A stretch of DNA of 64,000 bases. Source: Bacteroides acidifaciens (GTDB taxonomy: Bacteria > Bacteroidota > Bacteroidia > Bacteroidales > Bacteroidaceae). The position numbers were made by a program, and so were the translations under genes. The stretch's first letter is position 1. The number at the start of each line of letters is the position of its first letter. Location: contig NZ_JANJZR010000007.1 in NCBI RefSeq assembly GCF_024623065.1, positions 36,228 to 100,227 of the forward strand. The letters are read 5' to 3'. The notes beneath the pieces were generated by a model that saw only the letters and a program-made list of their open reading frames with translations, was not told the DNA's origin and did not search any database. Below are positions 53,896 through 64,000 of the stretch, in pieces.

Positions 53896-54465
53896 ATGAT
53901 AAAATACTTAGTTGTCGGACTGGGAAACATTGGTCCCGAATATCATGAAACCCGACATAATATCGGATTTATGGCAGTAGAAACATTGGCCAGAATCAAT
54001 AACGCTCCTCCTTTTATGGATGGACGATATGGATTCACTACCAGTTTTTCTATCAAAGGACGCCAGTTGGTTTTGCTTAAGCCATCGACTTTTATGAACC
54101 TGAGCGGACTGGCTGTTCGCTATTGGATGCAGAAAGAAAATATTCCTTTGGAAAATGTACTGATCGTAGTAGATGATCTGGCTCTCCCCTTCGGCACATT
54201 ACGCCTGAAAGGCAAAGGAAGCGATGCCGGACACAATGGGCTAAAGAATATCGCCGCCACTTTGGGTACTCAGAATTATGCCCGTTTACGCTTTGGTATC
54301 GGAAACGATTTTCCACGCGGCGGACAGATTGATTATGTACTCGGACACTTCACGGATGAAGACTGGAAGACAATGGGCGAAAGGCTGGAAATGGCAGGAG
54401 ATATTATCAAGAGTTTCTGTCTGGCCGGAATCGACATCACAATGAACCAGTTTAATAAGAAATAA
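53896..54465 (+). CDS. pth: peptidyl-tRNA hydrolase
   Basis: 189 residues. [26 protein letters not shown] holds the catalytic His (~21), [12 protein letters not shown] and [29 protein letters not shown] the other core blocks. It frees tRNA from stalled peptidyl-tRNA. It follows rplY after the REP-like repeat. Confidence 0.97.
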   Translation: MIKYLVVGLGNIGPEYHETRHNIGFMAVETLARINNAPPFMDGRYGFTTSFSIKGRQLVLLKPSTFMNLSGLAVRYWMQKENIPLENVLIVVDDLALPFGTLRLKGKGSDAGHNGLKNIAATLGTQNYARLRFGIGNDFPRGGQIDYVLGHFTDEDWKTMGERLEMAGDIIKSFCLAGIDITMNQFNKK

Positions 54466-54573
54466 TGGACTAGTCCCCCTAAAAAATAAAGATGACAATA
54501 AATGGTTAGCAATAAATGACAAGGTCAACTAATACTAACCAAAGAATTATTTATCACTAAATAACTAACTAAA

Positions 54574-54996
54574 ATGGCCGAAGCAAGAATAGATAAATGG
54601 ATGTGGGCTGTCCGCATCTTCAAGACACGTACAATTGCAGCAGAAGCCTGCAAAAAAGGACGTATTACCATCAACGGTTCTCTAGCCAAAGCTGCCCGTA
54701 TGATAAAACCGGGAGATGTTATTCAGGTGAAGAAACCACCCATCACTTATTCATTCAAGGTATTGCAAACTATAGAAAAGCGTGTGGGTGCCAAACTTGT
54801 ATCGGAAATGATGGAAAACGTAACTACTCCCGATCAATACGAACTGCTTGAAATGAGTAAAATCAGCGGATTCATAGATCGTGCACGTGGAACCGGACGA
54901 CCGACCAAGAAAGACCGCCGGGAACTGGAAGAATTTACAACTCCGGAATTCATGGATGATTTCGACTTTGATTTCGATTTCGACAGTGAAGAATAA
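54574..54996 (+). CDS. S4-domain RNA-binding protein (Hsp15 type)
   Basis: 140 residues. RIDKWMWAVRIFKTRTIAAEACKKGRITINGSLAKAARMIKPGDVIQVK is the S4 domain. An Arg/Lys-rich middle (RARGTGRPTKKDRRELEEF) and an Asp/Phe tail (FDFDFDFDSEE) follow. Hsp15 (HslR) binds 50S subunits with blocked nascent chains. It is one gene after pth. Confidence 0.9.
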   Translation: MAEARIDKWMWAVRIFKTRTIAAEACKKGRITINGSLAKAARMIKPGDVIQVKKPPITYSFKVLQTIEKRVGAKLVSEMMENVTTPDQYELLEMSKISGFIDRARGTGRPTKKDRRELEEFTTPEFMDDFDFDFDFDSEE

Positions 54997-55015
54997 TAAA
55001 TAGGAATTTAAGAGG

Positions 55016-55132
55016 CACCACGGATTACACAGATTCACACAGATTATTTTCATTTTCGTTGAATCCCCATAGCGAATTAGGGTACTGATTACATATTTAT
55101 TTAATCTGTGTGAATCTGTGTAATCCGTGGTG
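55016..55132. repeat. 31-bp perfect inverted repeat (REP-like)
   Basis: CACCACGGATTACACAGATT... (55016-55046) is fully complementary to 55102-55132, with further imperfect pairing outside. The unit ACAGATTCACACAGATTA shows internal repetition, as in the repeat after rplY. Separates the converging Hsp15 and HIT genes and could serve as a terminator for both. Confidence 0.85.
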
Positions 55133-55198
55133 AGCTCCTAAAAATGACAACATCCCGCAGGGAAACCTTGCTCCGGCGCTACGCCGGTAAATTGCTGT

Positions 55199-55624
55199 TT
55201 ATAGATTTGCTTTAACAGCATCAATCAATTCCTGATATTCCACATCAGTCAGATAAACCTTCCCTGGGTTCATTTGGAATACACCTCCATAATCAGGACC
55301 ATCCACATACTTAGGCGCTAAATGAAAATGCAGATGAGACAATTTATCCGAGTATGCACCATAATTAATCTTTTCCGGTTGGAAAGCTTTTTGCATGGCA
55401 CGAGTAACACGCGCTACATCTGCCATAAAAGCATTACGGTCTTCATCACTCAATTCATTTAAATCGTTCGCATGGTCTTTGTAAGCAACAAGGCAACGTC
55501 CACGATATGTTTGTTCCTTAAACAGGAATACACGTGATACGCTCAGCTGCGCAATCTCAATCATCAGATTATGCAGCGTTTCATTATTCTGGCAATACAG
55601 ACATTCTTTCGGATCGCTCTTCAT
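55199..55624 (-). CDS. HIT-family protein
   Basis: 141 residues. The HIT motif is HLHFHLAPK (residues ~96-104, H-x-H-x-H form). CLYCQNNE near the start may bind zinc. HIT hydrolases act on nucleotidyl conjugates such as AMP-lysine or dinucleoside polyphosphates; the substrate here is unknown. It lies 50 bp downstream of the antiporter gene on the same strand with its own -7 box. Confidence 0.9.
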   Translation of the reverse strand: MKSDPKECLYCQNNETLHNLMIEIAQLSVSRVFLFKEQTYRGRCLVAYKDHANDLNELSDEDRNAFMADVARVTRAMQKAFQPEKINYGAYSDKLSHLHFHLAPKYVDGPDYGGVFQMNPGKVYLTDVEYQELIDAVKANL

Positions 55625-55656
55625 GATATTATTATAATTTTAAGTTTTTATCGCTG

Positions 55657-55664
55657 CAAAAATA
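55657..55664 (-). promoter_or_regulatory. -7 box for the HIT gene
   Basis: TATTTTTG on the minus strand, exact TAnnTTTG, 32 bp before the start codon. Confidence 0.5.
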
Positions 55665-55676
55665 AGGAATCCATTT

Positions 55677-57950
55677 TTATCCGGCTTGTACTTTTTCTTT
55701 TTTTTGATTGACTAATTGGTATACATCCTCTTTTTCTCCTACCGCCCATACCACATCACCTTCTTTGAGCGGTATATTTACGTCGGGAACCATCAATGAC
55801 CCGTCTTCGCTTTCCACACCGGCTATCATACAATGGTATTTATCCCGGATTCCCGATTCACGGAGTGTTTTGCCCAAGAAAACAGAATCACTATCAATGA
55901 TAAACTGCTTCAAAGTCATTTCACTCTTTTCATATATCTCCCAATCTATCTTGGCTCCATTCTGCATAGCTTCATTGAATACACTCAGTTGCTCGTCCGT
56001 TCCTATCACCTGTATCTTGTCCATCGGGAACAGGCGGACAGAACCACCCGGTATATTAATCCGCCTTTTACCTCGGAGAATGGAAGCGACATGGACGCCA
56101 AACTTCTTCCCCAAATTTAATTCCATCAATGTCTTTCCCGCCCAGTTGGATTCTCCCGGAATTTCCATATCCGCCAGATGCAGGTCATGCGACAACAAAC
56201 GTCCGGCATATTCCGGTTTCTTCTCCCCCAAGTATTCCGCACGCATATCTCTGGAACGAAGATTCTGAAAAAAACGGCGTTCAATCAATATGGATTGCTT
56301 TTTCAAACGGCGCGACCATACCATCAACAACACAACAAGGACAGCAACTCCGATAACCAATCCGATAGACGCTTTGAACAAACCGGAAATGACAAAGATA
56401 ACAAAAAGCGCCGCTATCATAATACGTATAACGATTGTCGATACCAAAGGAGCCCGGTTAGTCCGGCTATCATGCCACAATGTCATAAATTCCACCGAAT
56501 GGTTTTTCTTCACCATAATAGCCCGCAAGAAAGGAGCGATACAAAGAATGATAAATACCACCCCCAGCAATGATGCCCAAAAATGCGGCAAATTCTCCTT
56601 AAAGAAAGGCACGACAAAGCGAAAAGAAAGCGCGATAATCGATATACTGACAATAGAGTAAACCACCGTAATACGTACCATCGCCAATATCAGCTTCTTC
56701 CACAAATTCTCATGGTTGAGCACAGTCTGCGATCCGGAAGAGTAGCGCATCAGGAGTTTTTGCCACGAAGTGGGAAGATGGGCGTCCACAAAAGAAGAAG
56801 AAGGTTCGGCAAGGCGAATCATATAAGGAGTAAGAAAAGTGGTTATGACAGAGACTGCCACCACTATCGGATACAAAAAGTCACTCGTCACATGCAAAGA
56901 GACTCCCAGAGATGCTATAATAAAGGCGAATTCACCAATCTGAGTCAAACTAAATCCGCATTGCATAGCCGTCTTTAACGGTTTACCAGAGAGTATCACC
57001 CCAAAAGTTCCGAATATGGACTGCCCCAAAATGACAGCCATAGTAATGACAATAATAGGCACAGCATATTCCAAAATCATTGCAGGATCCACCATCATGC
57101 CCACTGAAACGAAAAAGATTGCTCCGAAAAGGTCCTTTACAGGTTTCACCAACCGGTCTATAGATTCCGCTTCAATCGTTTCCGCCAGAATAGAGCCCAT
57201 GATAAATGCACCGAATGCAGCAGAAAATCCCGTATTGGCAGCCATTACCACCATACCGAAGCAAAGCGCCAGAGATACGATAAGCAACGTTTCCTCCCCC
57301 ATCAGCTTACGGCAACGTTTCAAGAATTCCGGAATCAGATAAATACCGACTACAAACCACAAAATAAGGAAGAATGCCAGTTTGCCGATACTCTCCAACA
57401 TCTCCGTACCTTCAAAATTATGGCTTACCGCCATAGTAGAAAGCATTACCATCAGCACAATAGCAAGAATATCTTCCAAAATCAAGATACTCAACACCAA
57501 TCCGGTGAATTGCTTTTTTCTTAATCCGAGATCATCGAATGCCTTATAAATAATGGTAGTGGAAGACATCGCAATCATACCACCCAGAAACAGACTGTCC
57601 ATCCGATGCCAGCCAAAGCCCATGCCAACGCCTATTCCCAACAAAATCATACAGAAGATAATAGTACAAGCGGCAATAATAGCAGAACCGCCCACTTTCA
57701 CAATCTTCTTAAAACTAAATTCCAGTCCAAGAGCAAACAGCAGGAAGATAACACCTATATCCGCCCATGTCTTGATATTCGCAGCATCCATCACGGAAGG
57801 TGTATAAGGCATATGCGGGCTCGCCAGGAAACCGGCAACCACATATCCCAAGACTAGAGGTTGCTTCAACTTCTTAAACAACAAAGTCATAATACCCGCA
57901 CATATCAATATCAGTGCAAGGTCAGCTATCAGGGTAGGTAATTGAGACAT
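55677..57950 (-). CDS. CPA2-type cation:proton antiporter with TrkA-like domain
   Basis: 757 residues. About 12 membrane segments in the N-terminal part with the family blocks (LGYVVAGFLASPHMPYTP, IGVIFLLFALGLEFSF, GMIAMSSTTIIYKAFDDLGL, GFSAAFGAFIMGSILAET, FVSVGMMVDP). A second cluster of helices at ~440-560 precedes the C-terminal cytosolic part with TrkA-C-like regulation (IQVIGTDEQLSVF, GDVVWAVGEKEDVYQLV). It exchanges Na+ or K+ for H+ (KefB/NapA type). The double membrane block plus TrkA-C set is longer than KefB. Confidence 0.88.
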   Translation of the reverse strand: MSQLPTLIADLALILICAGIMTLLFKKLKQPLVLGYVVAGFLASPHMPYTPSVMDAANIKTWADIGVIFLLFALGLEFSFKKIVKVGGSAIIAACTIIFCMILLGIGVGMGFGWHRMDSLFLGGMIAMSSTTIIYKAFDDLGLRKKQFTGLVLSILILEDILAIVLMVMLSTMAVSHNFEGTEMLESIGKLAFFLILWFVVGIYLIPEFLKRCRKLMGEETLLIVSLALCFGMVVMAANTGFSAAFGAFIMGSILAETIEAESIDRLVKPVKDLFGAIFFVSVGMMVDPAMILEYAVPIIVITMAVILGQSIFGTFGVILSGKPLKTAMQCGFSLTQIGEFAFIIASLGVSLHVTSDFLYPIVVAVSVITTFLTPYMIRLAEPSSSFVDAHLPTSWQKLLMRYSSGSQTVLNHENLWKKLILAMVRITVVYSIVSISIIALSFRFVVPFFKENLPHFWASLLGVVFIILCIAPFLRAIMVKKNHSVEFMTLWHDSRTNRAPLVSTIVIRIMIAALFVIFVISGLFKASIGLVIGVAVLVVLLMVWSRRLKKQSILIERRFFQNLRSRDMRAEYLGEKKPEYAGRLLSHDLHLADMEIPGESNWAGKTLMELNLGKKFGVHVASILRGKRRINIPGGSVRLFPMDKIQVIGTDEQLSVFNEAMQNGAKIDWEIYEKSEMTLKQFIIDSDSVFLGKTLRESGIRDKYHCMIAGVESEDGSLMVPDVNIPLKEGDVVWAVGEKEDVYQLVNQKKEKVQAG

Positions 57951-57970
57951 TATTTCATCATATTTGCTGA

Positions 57971-57978
57971 CAAAATTA
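57971..57978 (-). promoter_or_regulatory. -7 box for the antiporter gene
   Basis: TAATTTTG on the minus strand, exact TAnnTTTG, 20 bp before the start codon. Confidence 0.5.
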
Positions 57979-58045
57979 TAATAAATCTATGGTATAAACA
58001 ACATATTAACGGATATGTTTTAAATAACCCGCATAAAACCAATCA

Positions 58046-58076
58046 GCCCCGGATAAATTCAGAACTTATCCGGGGC
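58046..58076 (-). terminator. terminator downstream of gcvT
   Basis: GCCCCGGATAA pairs exactly with TTATCCGGGGC; a T-rich stretch (TGGTTTT) follows on the minus strand. Confidence 0.75.
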
Positions 58077-58103
58077 CTAATCAAACAAGACAGATTTAAA
58101 ATC

Positions 58104-59189
58104 TTATTTTCTGAAAGGTGGTTTTACTATTACTGCTTTTAATTTACGTCCGCGCATATCGATACAGATTTCCGTACCCACCTTACTATATTCAGGCTTC
58201 ACATACCCCATACCGATACCAATCTTGCGGGTAGGCGACATAGTGCCCGAAGTCACTACACCAATCTTCTCCCCCTCCGGACTAACAAGTTCGTAGCCAT
58301 GACGGGGAATCCCGCGGTCAATCATTTCAAAACCAACCAACTTACGGGTAGTCCCCTCCGCTTTCTGCTTTTCAAGCATAGGACGGTTAATGAAATCCTT
58401 ACCCTCTACAAACTTAGTAATCCATCCCAATCCGGCTTCTATCGGAGAAGTCGTATCATCCAGGTCATTACCATACAGGCAGAATCCCATTTCCAACCGG
58501 AGCGTGTCACGGGCTCCCAAACCAATAGGCTTGATGCCAAACTCCTCACCCGCTTCGAAAACAGCCCTCCAAATAGCATCGGCAGCATCCGGATAGAAGT
58601 AAATCTCAAAACCTCCCGCACCGGTATAACCCGTATTGGAGATAATTACATTCTCTTCACCCGCAAACTTCCCTACCTTGAACGTATAATACGGAATAGC
58701 CGACAAATCAACATCCGTCAACTTCTGCAAAGCAAGAATCGCTTTCGGGCCTTGCACGGCAAGCTGCCCGATATTATCTGAAGAATTTTCCAGTTCCGCA
58801 CCCTCCGTATTATGTGAAACGCACCAGTTCCAGTCTTTCTCCATATTGGCAGCATTGACTACCAGCATATATTTTTCCGGTTCAAAATGATATACCAGCA
58901 AGTCATCTACGATACCACCTTCTTCATTAGGAAAACAAGTATACTGTACCTTTCCCGGAGTCAGTGCCGCCACATTATTGGAAGTTACTTTTTGAAGAAA
59001 AGCCAACGCATTCGGCCCTTTCACCCAAAATTCTCCCATATGGGACACGTCGAACACACCGACATTCTGACAAACAGTGAGATGTTCGTCAATGATACCG
59101 GAGTATTCAATAGGCATGTTATAACCTGCAAATTCATGCATCTTAGCACCGAGTGCTATATGTTTCTCTGTAAACGGAGTGGTTTTCAT
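58104..59189 (-). CDS. gcvT: glycine cleavage system T protein (aminomethyltransferase)
   Basis: 361 residues, full length. HKLHEF-like start ([21 protein letters not shown]), [26 protein letters not shown] and [15 protein letters not shown] are the folate- and H-protein-binding blocks, with the C-terminal barrel ([23 protein letters not shown]). It moves the methylene group of glycine to tetrahydrofolate. The gene is next to pepT and apart from gcvP/gcvH. Confidence 0.97.
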   Translation of the reverse strand: MKTTPFTEKHIALGAKMHEFAGYNMPIEYSGIIDEHLTVCQNVGVFDVSHMGEFWVKGPNALAFLQKVTSNNVAALTPGKVQYTCFPNEEGGIVDDLLVYHFEPEKYMLVVNAANMEKDWNWCVSHNTEGAELENSSDNIGQLAVQGPKAILALQKLTDVDLSAIPYYTFKVGKFAGEENVIISNTGYTGAGGFEIYFYPDAADAIWRAVFEAGEEFGIKPIGLGARDTLRLEMGFCLYGNDLDDTTSPIEAGLGWITKFVEGKDFINRPMLEKQKAEGTTRKLVGFEMIDRGIPRHGYELVSPEGEKIGVVTSGTMSPTRKIGIGMGYVKPEYSKVGTEICIDMRGRKLKAVIVKPPFRK

Positions 59190-59196
59190 TATTTTA

Positions 59197-59232
59197 AAGT
59201 ATTAAGTTTCAAGTATTAAGAATCAAGTATTA
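59197..59232. repeat. short repeats of AAGTATTAAG
   Basis: Three copies (59197-59206, 59211-59220, and 59225-59232 shortened) in the 76-bp gap between pepT and gcvT. No other signal seen there. Confidence 0.6.
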
Positions 59233-59265
59233 TGTGCTATCAGGAAGCAGTCCAAGCAAGACTTT

Positions 59266-60489
59266 TTATTTGGAAGCAACCAGTTCGGCAATCTTCACGA
59301 TGACTTTCATAGCCTTTTCCATGTTCTGAACAGGAACAAACTCGTAGCGTCCGTGGAAATTCAAACCGCCGGCAAAGATATTCGGACAAGGCAACCCTTT
59401 GAAAGAAAGTTGCGCGCCATCCGTACCACCACGAATCGGTTTCACGTTCGGCTTCACGCCCACAGCTTCCATTGCGGCAAAAGCAGTGTCGATGATATGC
59501 ATTACCGGTTCTATCTTCTCACGCATATTATAATATTGGTCGCGCAACTCAAGAGTCACCGTACCTTCGCCATATTCTTCGTTCATTTGAGCCACCAAAC
59601 GTTCCATCTCCTTCTTGCGGTCTTCAAATTTAGCACGGTCATGGTCACGGATGATATAAGAAACAGTACTTTGCTCCACTTCACCCTGAATTCCTATCAG
59701 ATGATAGAAACCCTCATATCCCGTAGTATGTTCCGGCCTTTCCTGTGCAGGAAGCAAGTTGATAAATTGATTAGCCAGATAGATAGAGTTAATCATCTTG
59801 TTCTTGGCATATCCGGGATGCACATTACGCCCTTTAAAAATAACTTTAGCGGCAGCAGCATTGAAGTTTTCAAACTCCAACTCTCCCACTTCACCGCCAT
59901 CCATTGTATATCCCCACTCACAACCGAACTTCTCAACATCGAATTTATGAGCGCCTTCGCCGATTTCCTCGTCAGGATTGAAACCGACACGAATCTTTCC
60001 ATGTTTGATTTCGGGATGCTCTTTCAGATAAACCACTGCCGATACGATTTCTGCAATACCAGCCTTGTCATCAGCACCGAGCAGAGTCTTCCCATTGGTT
60101 ACAATCAAGTCTTCCCCCTTATGCTGCAGCAATTCCGGGAATTGCTCAGGAGAAAGGACTATATCCTCTTCCGCACAAAGCACAATGTCCGAACCATCAT
60201 ACTTTTCAACGATGCGCGGAGTCACATCCTTGCCGCTCATATCAGGACTTGTATCCATATGGGCTATGAATCCGATAGTCGGCACTTCTTTATCTATATT
60301 GGCAGGAAGCGTAGCAAAAAGATAGCCATGTCCGTCCAAAGTAATATCCTCCAATCCCAAAGATTCCAGTTCCGCTTTCAGATATTCGGCGAATACCATC
60401 TGTTTCGGAGTACTGGGAGTAAGCCCTGTCGATTCATCAGATTGTGTATCGAAGCTCACGTACTTTAAAAATCTGTCTACTAAAGTCAT
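59266..60489 (-). CDS. pepT: peptidase T (tripeptide aminopeptidase)
   Basis: 407 residues. M20B metallopeptidase with [12 protein letters not shown] (metal His and Asp), [31 protein letters not shown] (catalytic and metal Glu) and [24 protein letters not shown] near the end. It removes the N-terminal residue from tripeptides in the cytoplasm. It precedes gcvT on the same strand. Confidence 0.97.
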   Translation of the reverse strand: MTLVDRFLKYVSFDTQSDESTGLTPSTPKQMVFAEYLKAELESLGLEDITLDGHGYLFATLPANIDKEVPTIGFIAHMDTSPDMSGKDVTPRIVEKYDGSDIVLCAEEDIVLSPEQFPELLQHKGEDLIVTNGKTLLGADDKAGIAEIVSAVVYLKEHPEIKHGKIRVGFNPDEEIGEGAHKFDVEKFGCEWGYTMDGGEVGELEFENFNAAAAKVIFKGRNVHPGYAKNKMINSIYLANQFINLLPAQERPEHTTGYEGFYHLIGIQGEVEQSTVSYIIRDHDRAKFEDRKKEMERLVAQMNEEYGEGTVTLELRDQYYNMREKIEPVMHIIDTAFAAMEAVGVKPNVKPIRGGTDGAQLSFKGLPCPNIFAGGLNFHGRYEFVPVQNMEKAMKVIVKIAELVASK

Positions 60490-60552
60490 TTTATTTACGA
60501 TTTAACGATTTACTACTTACTATTTGATAGTTTACAATGCCGTAAAGGTAAA

Positions 60553-60594
60553 AAAAGAGCCGTGAATTACAAAGCAATTCACGGCTCTTTTTTA
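60553..60594 (-). terminator. terminator of the PurF-like gene
   Basis: A perfect 16-bp stem (AAAAGAGCCGTGAATT) with a 7-base loop; on the minus strand the stem runs into seven Ts. It lies 15 bp past the stop of the PurF-like gene. Confidence 0.85.
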
Positions 60595-60608
60595 TTGTAT
60601 AATCTTTT

Positions 60609-62018
60609 TTAAAAGTGGCTGCTGCCGTCAAAGCAGTGTGTGCACACTTTACATTTGGGCAATCCGATAGCTTCAATCAGTGTTTCGAGCGTATTGAACT
60701 TCAAGGAAGACAGCCCGAAACGCTCGGCAATGATGCTGACCATCTTTTCATATTCGGGCGAACCGGTAGTGGCATATTTTTCCAAATTCTTATTTTCATC
60801 ACCCTCCAGTTCCTTGATAATACGGCGGGTTATCAATTCCAACGCATTCTTGGAAGCAGAGAATCCCACAAACGGACAAGCATAAATCAACGGCGGACAG
60901 GCGATACGCATATGTACCTCTTTTGCTCCATAATCATATAGAATCTTCACATTGTCACGTAGCTGCGTACCGCGGACTATTGAATCGTCACAGAACAACA
61001 GACGTTTTCCCTGAAGCATCGCACGGTTCGGAATCAACTTCATCTTAGCAACCAGCGAACGCAACTCCTGATTGCTGGGTGTAAAACTACGGGGCCATGT
61101 CGGCGTGTATTTCGAGATAGCGCGATGATAGGGCACCCCTTTTCCTTCGGCATATCCTAAAGCCATACCTACTCCCGAATCCGGGATACCACAGACACAA
61201 TCGACCTCGGATTTGTCCATCTGCCCCATCTTCAATCCGCTTGTGAAACGGACTTCTTCCACATTCTTGCCTTCGTAGCAGGAAGTCGGGAAACCGTAGT
61301 ACACCCACAGGAACGAACAAATCTGCATATCCTCATTCGGTTTGCGAAGCTGCTCAATGTGGTCATCATATATACGGACAATTTCACCCGGCCCCAGATA
61401 TTTCTCAATCTCATAATCCAGATTCGGGAAACTGGACGATTCGCTTGTCGCAGCATAAGCACCGTCTTTCTTGCCGATTACCACCGGAGTACGTCCCCAC
61501 TGGTCGCGGGCAGCGATGATACTTCCATCTTCCGTCAGGATAAGCATGGAACAAGAACCTTTGATATGCTTGAACACATTTTCGACCCCTTCGACAAAGT
61601 TTCTGCCTTGTATGATAAGCAGCGCGATAAGTTCCGTTTGATTGGTACTGCTCGAACTAAGTTCGGCGAAGTGCATATTCTGGCTGAGAAGTTCGTCTTC
61701 CAATTGTTGGATATTGGTTATTTTTGCGACGGTAACAATGGCGAAGCGGCCGAGGTGAGAGTTGATAATGATAGGTTGTGCGTCTGTGTCACTGATGATG
61801 CCGATACCGGCGTTTCCTTTAAACTTGTCCAGTTCTCCTTCGAACTTGGTTCGGAAATAGGTACTTTCCAAATTATGAATGGAACGGATAAACCCTTTTT
61901 CCTTACTATATGTCGCGAGTCCTCCCCGCTTTGTACCCAGATGTGAGTTATAATCTGTACCGTAGAATAAATCAGTCACGCAACTAGTTTTCGAGACTGT
62001 TCCGAAAAAACCTCCCAT
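60609..62018 (-). CDS. amidophosphoribosyltransferase-like protein lacking the N-terminal catalytic Cys
   Basis: 469 residues. Glutaminase-like N-domain (GGFFGTVSKTSCVTDLFYG, then RGGLATYSKEKG, IGIISDTDAQPIIINSHLGRFAIVTV, SNQTELIALL) and a phosphoribosyltransferase domain with an intact PRPP loop (LLFCDDSIVRGTQLRDNV). In active PurF the mature N-terminus is Cys (CGxxG); here the aligned position is Gly (MGGFFG), so glutamine hydrolysis of the usual kind should not occur. The PRTase part looks complete. This is probably a paralogue beside a normal purF elsewhere in the genome. Confidence 0.85.
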   Translation of the reverse strand: MGGFFGTVSKTSCVTDLFYGTDYNSHLGTKRGGLATYSKEKGFIRSIHNLESTYFRTKFEGELDKFKGNAGIGIISDTDAQPIIINSHLGRFAIVTVAKITNIQQLEDELLSQNMHFAELSSSSTNQTELIALLIIQGRNFVEGVENVFKHIKGSCSMLILTEDGSIIAARDQWGRTPVVIGKKDGAYAATSESSSFPNLDYEIEKYLGPGEIVRIYDDHIEQLRKPNEDMQICSFLWVYYGFPTSCYEGKNVEEVRFTSGLKMGQMDKSEVDCVCGIPDSGVGMALGYAEGKGVPYHRAISKYTPTWPRSFTPSNQELRSLVAKMKLIPNRAMLQGKRLLFCDDSIVRGTQLRDNVKILYDYGAKEVHMRIACPPLIYACPFVGFSASKNALELITRRIIKELEGDENKNLEKYATTGSPEYEKMVSIIAERFGLSSLKFNTLETLIEAIGLPKCKVCTHCFDGSSHF

Positions 62019-62056
62019 GTCGTTCTCTTTATTGATGATGTTTTAAAAAAGATGCG

Positions 62057-62064
62057 CAAAAGTA
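62057..62064 (-). promoter_or_regulatory. -7 box for the PurF-like gene
   Basis: TACTTTTG on the minus strand, exact TAnnTTTG, about 39 bp before the start codon. Confidence 0.5.
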
Positions 62065-62085
62065 CAAAAAAGAATCCGTCTGATA

Positions 62086-62125
62086 AAAAAAGAGCCCCGC
62101 AAAGTTTAATATTTCTTCGCGGGGC
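62086..62125 (-). terminator. terminator of the GH97 gene
   Basis: GCCCCGC (62094-62100) and GCGGGGC (62119-62125) form a strong stem, and on the minus strand CTCTTTTTTT follows. Confidence 0.85.
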
Positions 62126-62181
62126 AATAACTAATATTTATTAAAAGCGGGAAATCCGAACACAATCCCTCTACCTGAATC

Positions 62182-63897
<1,716 letters not shown>

Positions 63898-63933
63898 TTA
63901 TTCATAATTATTTCACCTATGTTGAAATTACAT

Positions 63934-63941
63934 TATCTTTG
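63934..63941 (+). promoter_or_regulatory. -7 box for the rightward gene at the window edge
   Basis: TATCTTTG, exact TAnnTTTG, 23 bp before the ATG at 63965. Confidence 0.5.
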
Positions 63942-63964
63942 CCTCGAACAAAACCGCATGATAA

Positions 63965-64000
63965 ATGAAAATCAAGAAATTGACGCTGAGCGATTCCGAA
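63965..64000 (+). CDS. start of an unidentified gene (cut off by the window)
   Basis: Only 12 codons are visible (MKIKKLTLSDSE). The start has a -7 box at good distance and stands divergent from the GH97 gene. Too short to name. Confidence 0.4.
   Translation, partial: MKIKKLTLSDSE

Noticed and set aside
59353..60468. Long rightward frame of 371 codons opposite pepT
   Set aside because: It is the antisense of a full, motif-complete peptidase T gene and its composition is typical of a shadow frame.

Overview
The window is chromosomal DNA of a gut Bacteroides-type bacterium. The evidence is Bacteroidales core gene sets (nusB-yajC-YbbR-coaE-DUF5606, DUF3276, rplY/Ctc, a carboxynorspermidine-synthase gene before bcp and recA, GH97), many promoters of the Bacteroides type (TTTG, 19-21 bp, TAnnTTTG), and mostly weak Shine-Dalgarno sites. 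The species cannot be fixed from the sequence.

Layout. (1) 1 to about 14.2-14.9 kb is the repressor-proximal end of a Mu-like transposable prophage, cut off on the left. Head genes (a MuF-type protein with a C-terminal extension, a gpG-type protein, a probable neck/tail protein) read rightwards. The early operon reads leftwards from a divergent repressor switch at 13.3-13.45 kb: Ner-like protein, MuA transposase, MuB-like ATPase, a RecA-like ATPase, GemA, DUF3164, a HAD protein, a Bro-N antirepressor and small proteins. Direct repeats at 14.05-14.18 kb may be transposase sites near the phage end. (2) 14.9-16 kb holds the catalytic half of a tyrosine recombinase and a possible mobilisation-protein tail, debris of another mobile element. 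(3) 16-24.1 kb is host core: dnaK, a META-domain lipoprotein, carboxynorspermidine synthase, bcp, recA, a YeiH-family transporter, YccF and DUF1810 proteins.

(4) 24.1-42.6 kb is an AT-rich accessory island and the most interesting part. Its centre is a tightly packed leftward ten-gene operon (39.07 to 26.02 kb): a vWA lipoprotein, a multi-spanning membrane protein, a divergent tubulin/FtsZ-like GTPase, a 1135-residue protein with an Hsp70/actin-type ATPase domain, a lipoprotein with coiled coils, a MotA/ZorA-like protein with a long coiled coil, a MotB/ZorB/OmpA-like protein, a trypsin-like protease lipoprotein, a close FtsZ paralogue, and a membrane-anchored helical protein. It thus combines two GTPase cytoskeletal proteins, an actin-fold ATPase and an ion-driven stator pair. 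It resembles the multi-component FtsZ-like/vWA/OmpA membrane-remodelling systems proposed from genome context (Makarova and Koonin) and shares a stator type with Zorya defence. Function is unknown. The operon is flanked by two AAA ATPase genes with PD-(D/E)XK-like C-termini, an HU-like gene with several repeat arrays, and a deleted copy of the operon's last gene.

(5) 42.6-64 kb returns to host genes: LysR regulator, pRiA4b ORF-3-like protein, clpB, the nusB-to-DUF5606 operon, DUF3276, rplY, pth, an Hsp15-like protein, HIT protein, CPA2 antiporter, gcvT, pepT, a PurF-like protein whose N-terminal catalytic Cys is Gly, and a 5'-truncated GH97 gene.

Regulatory highlights: dnaK and clpB, 28 kb apart and on opposite strands, each carry a well-matched -24/-12 sigma-54-type element. 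The phage early promoter has a near-perfect repeat between its -33 and -7 boxes.
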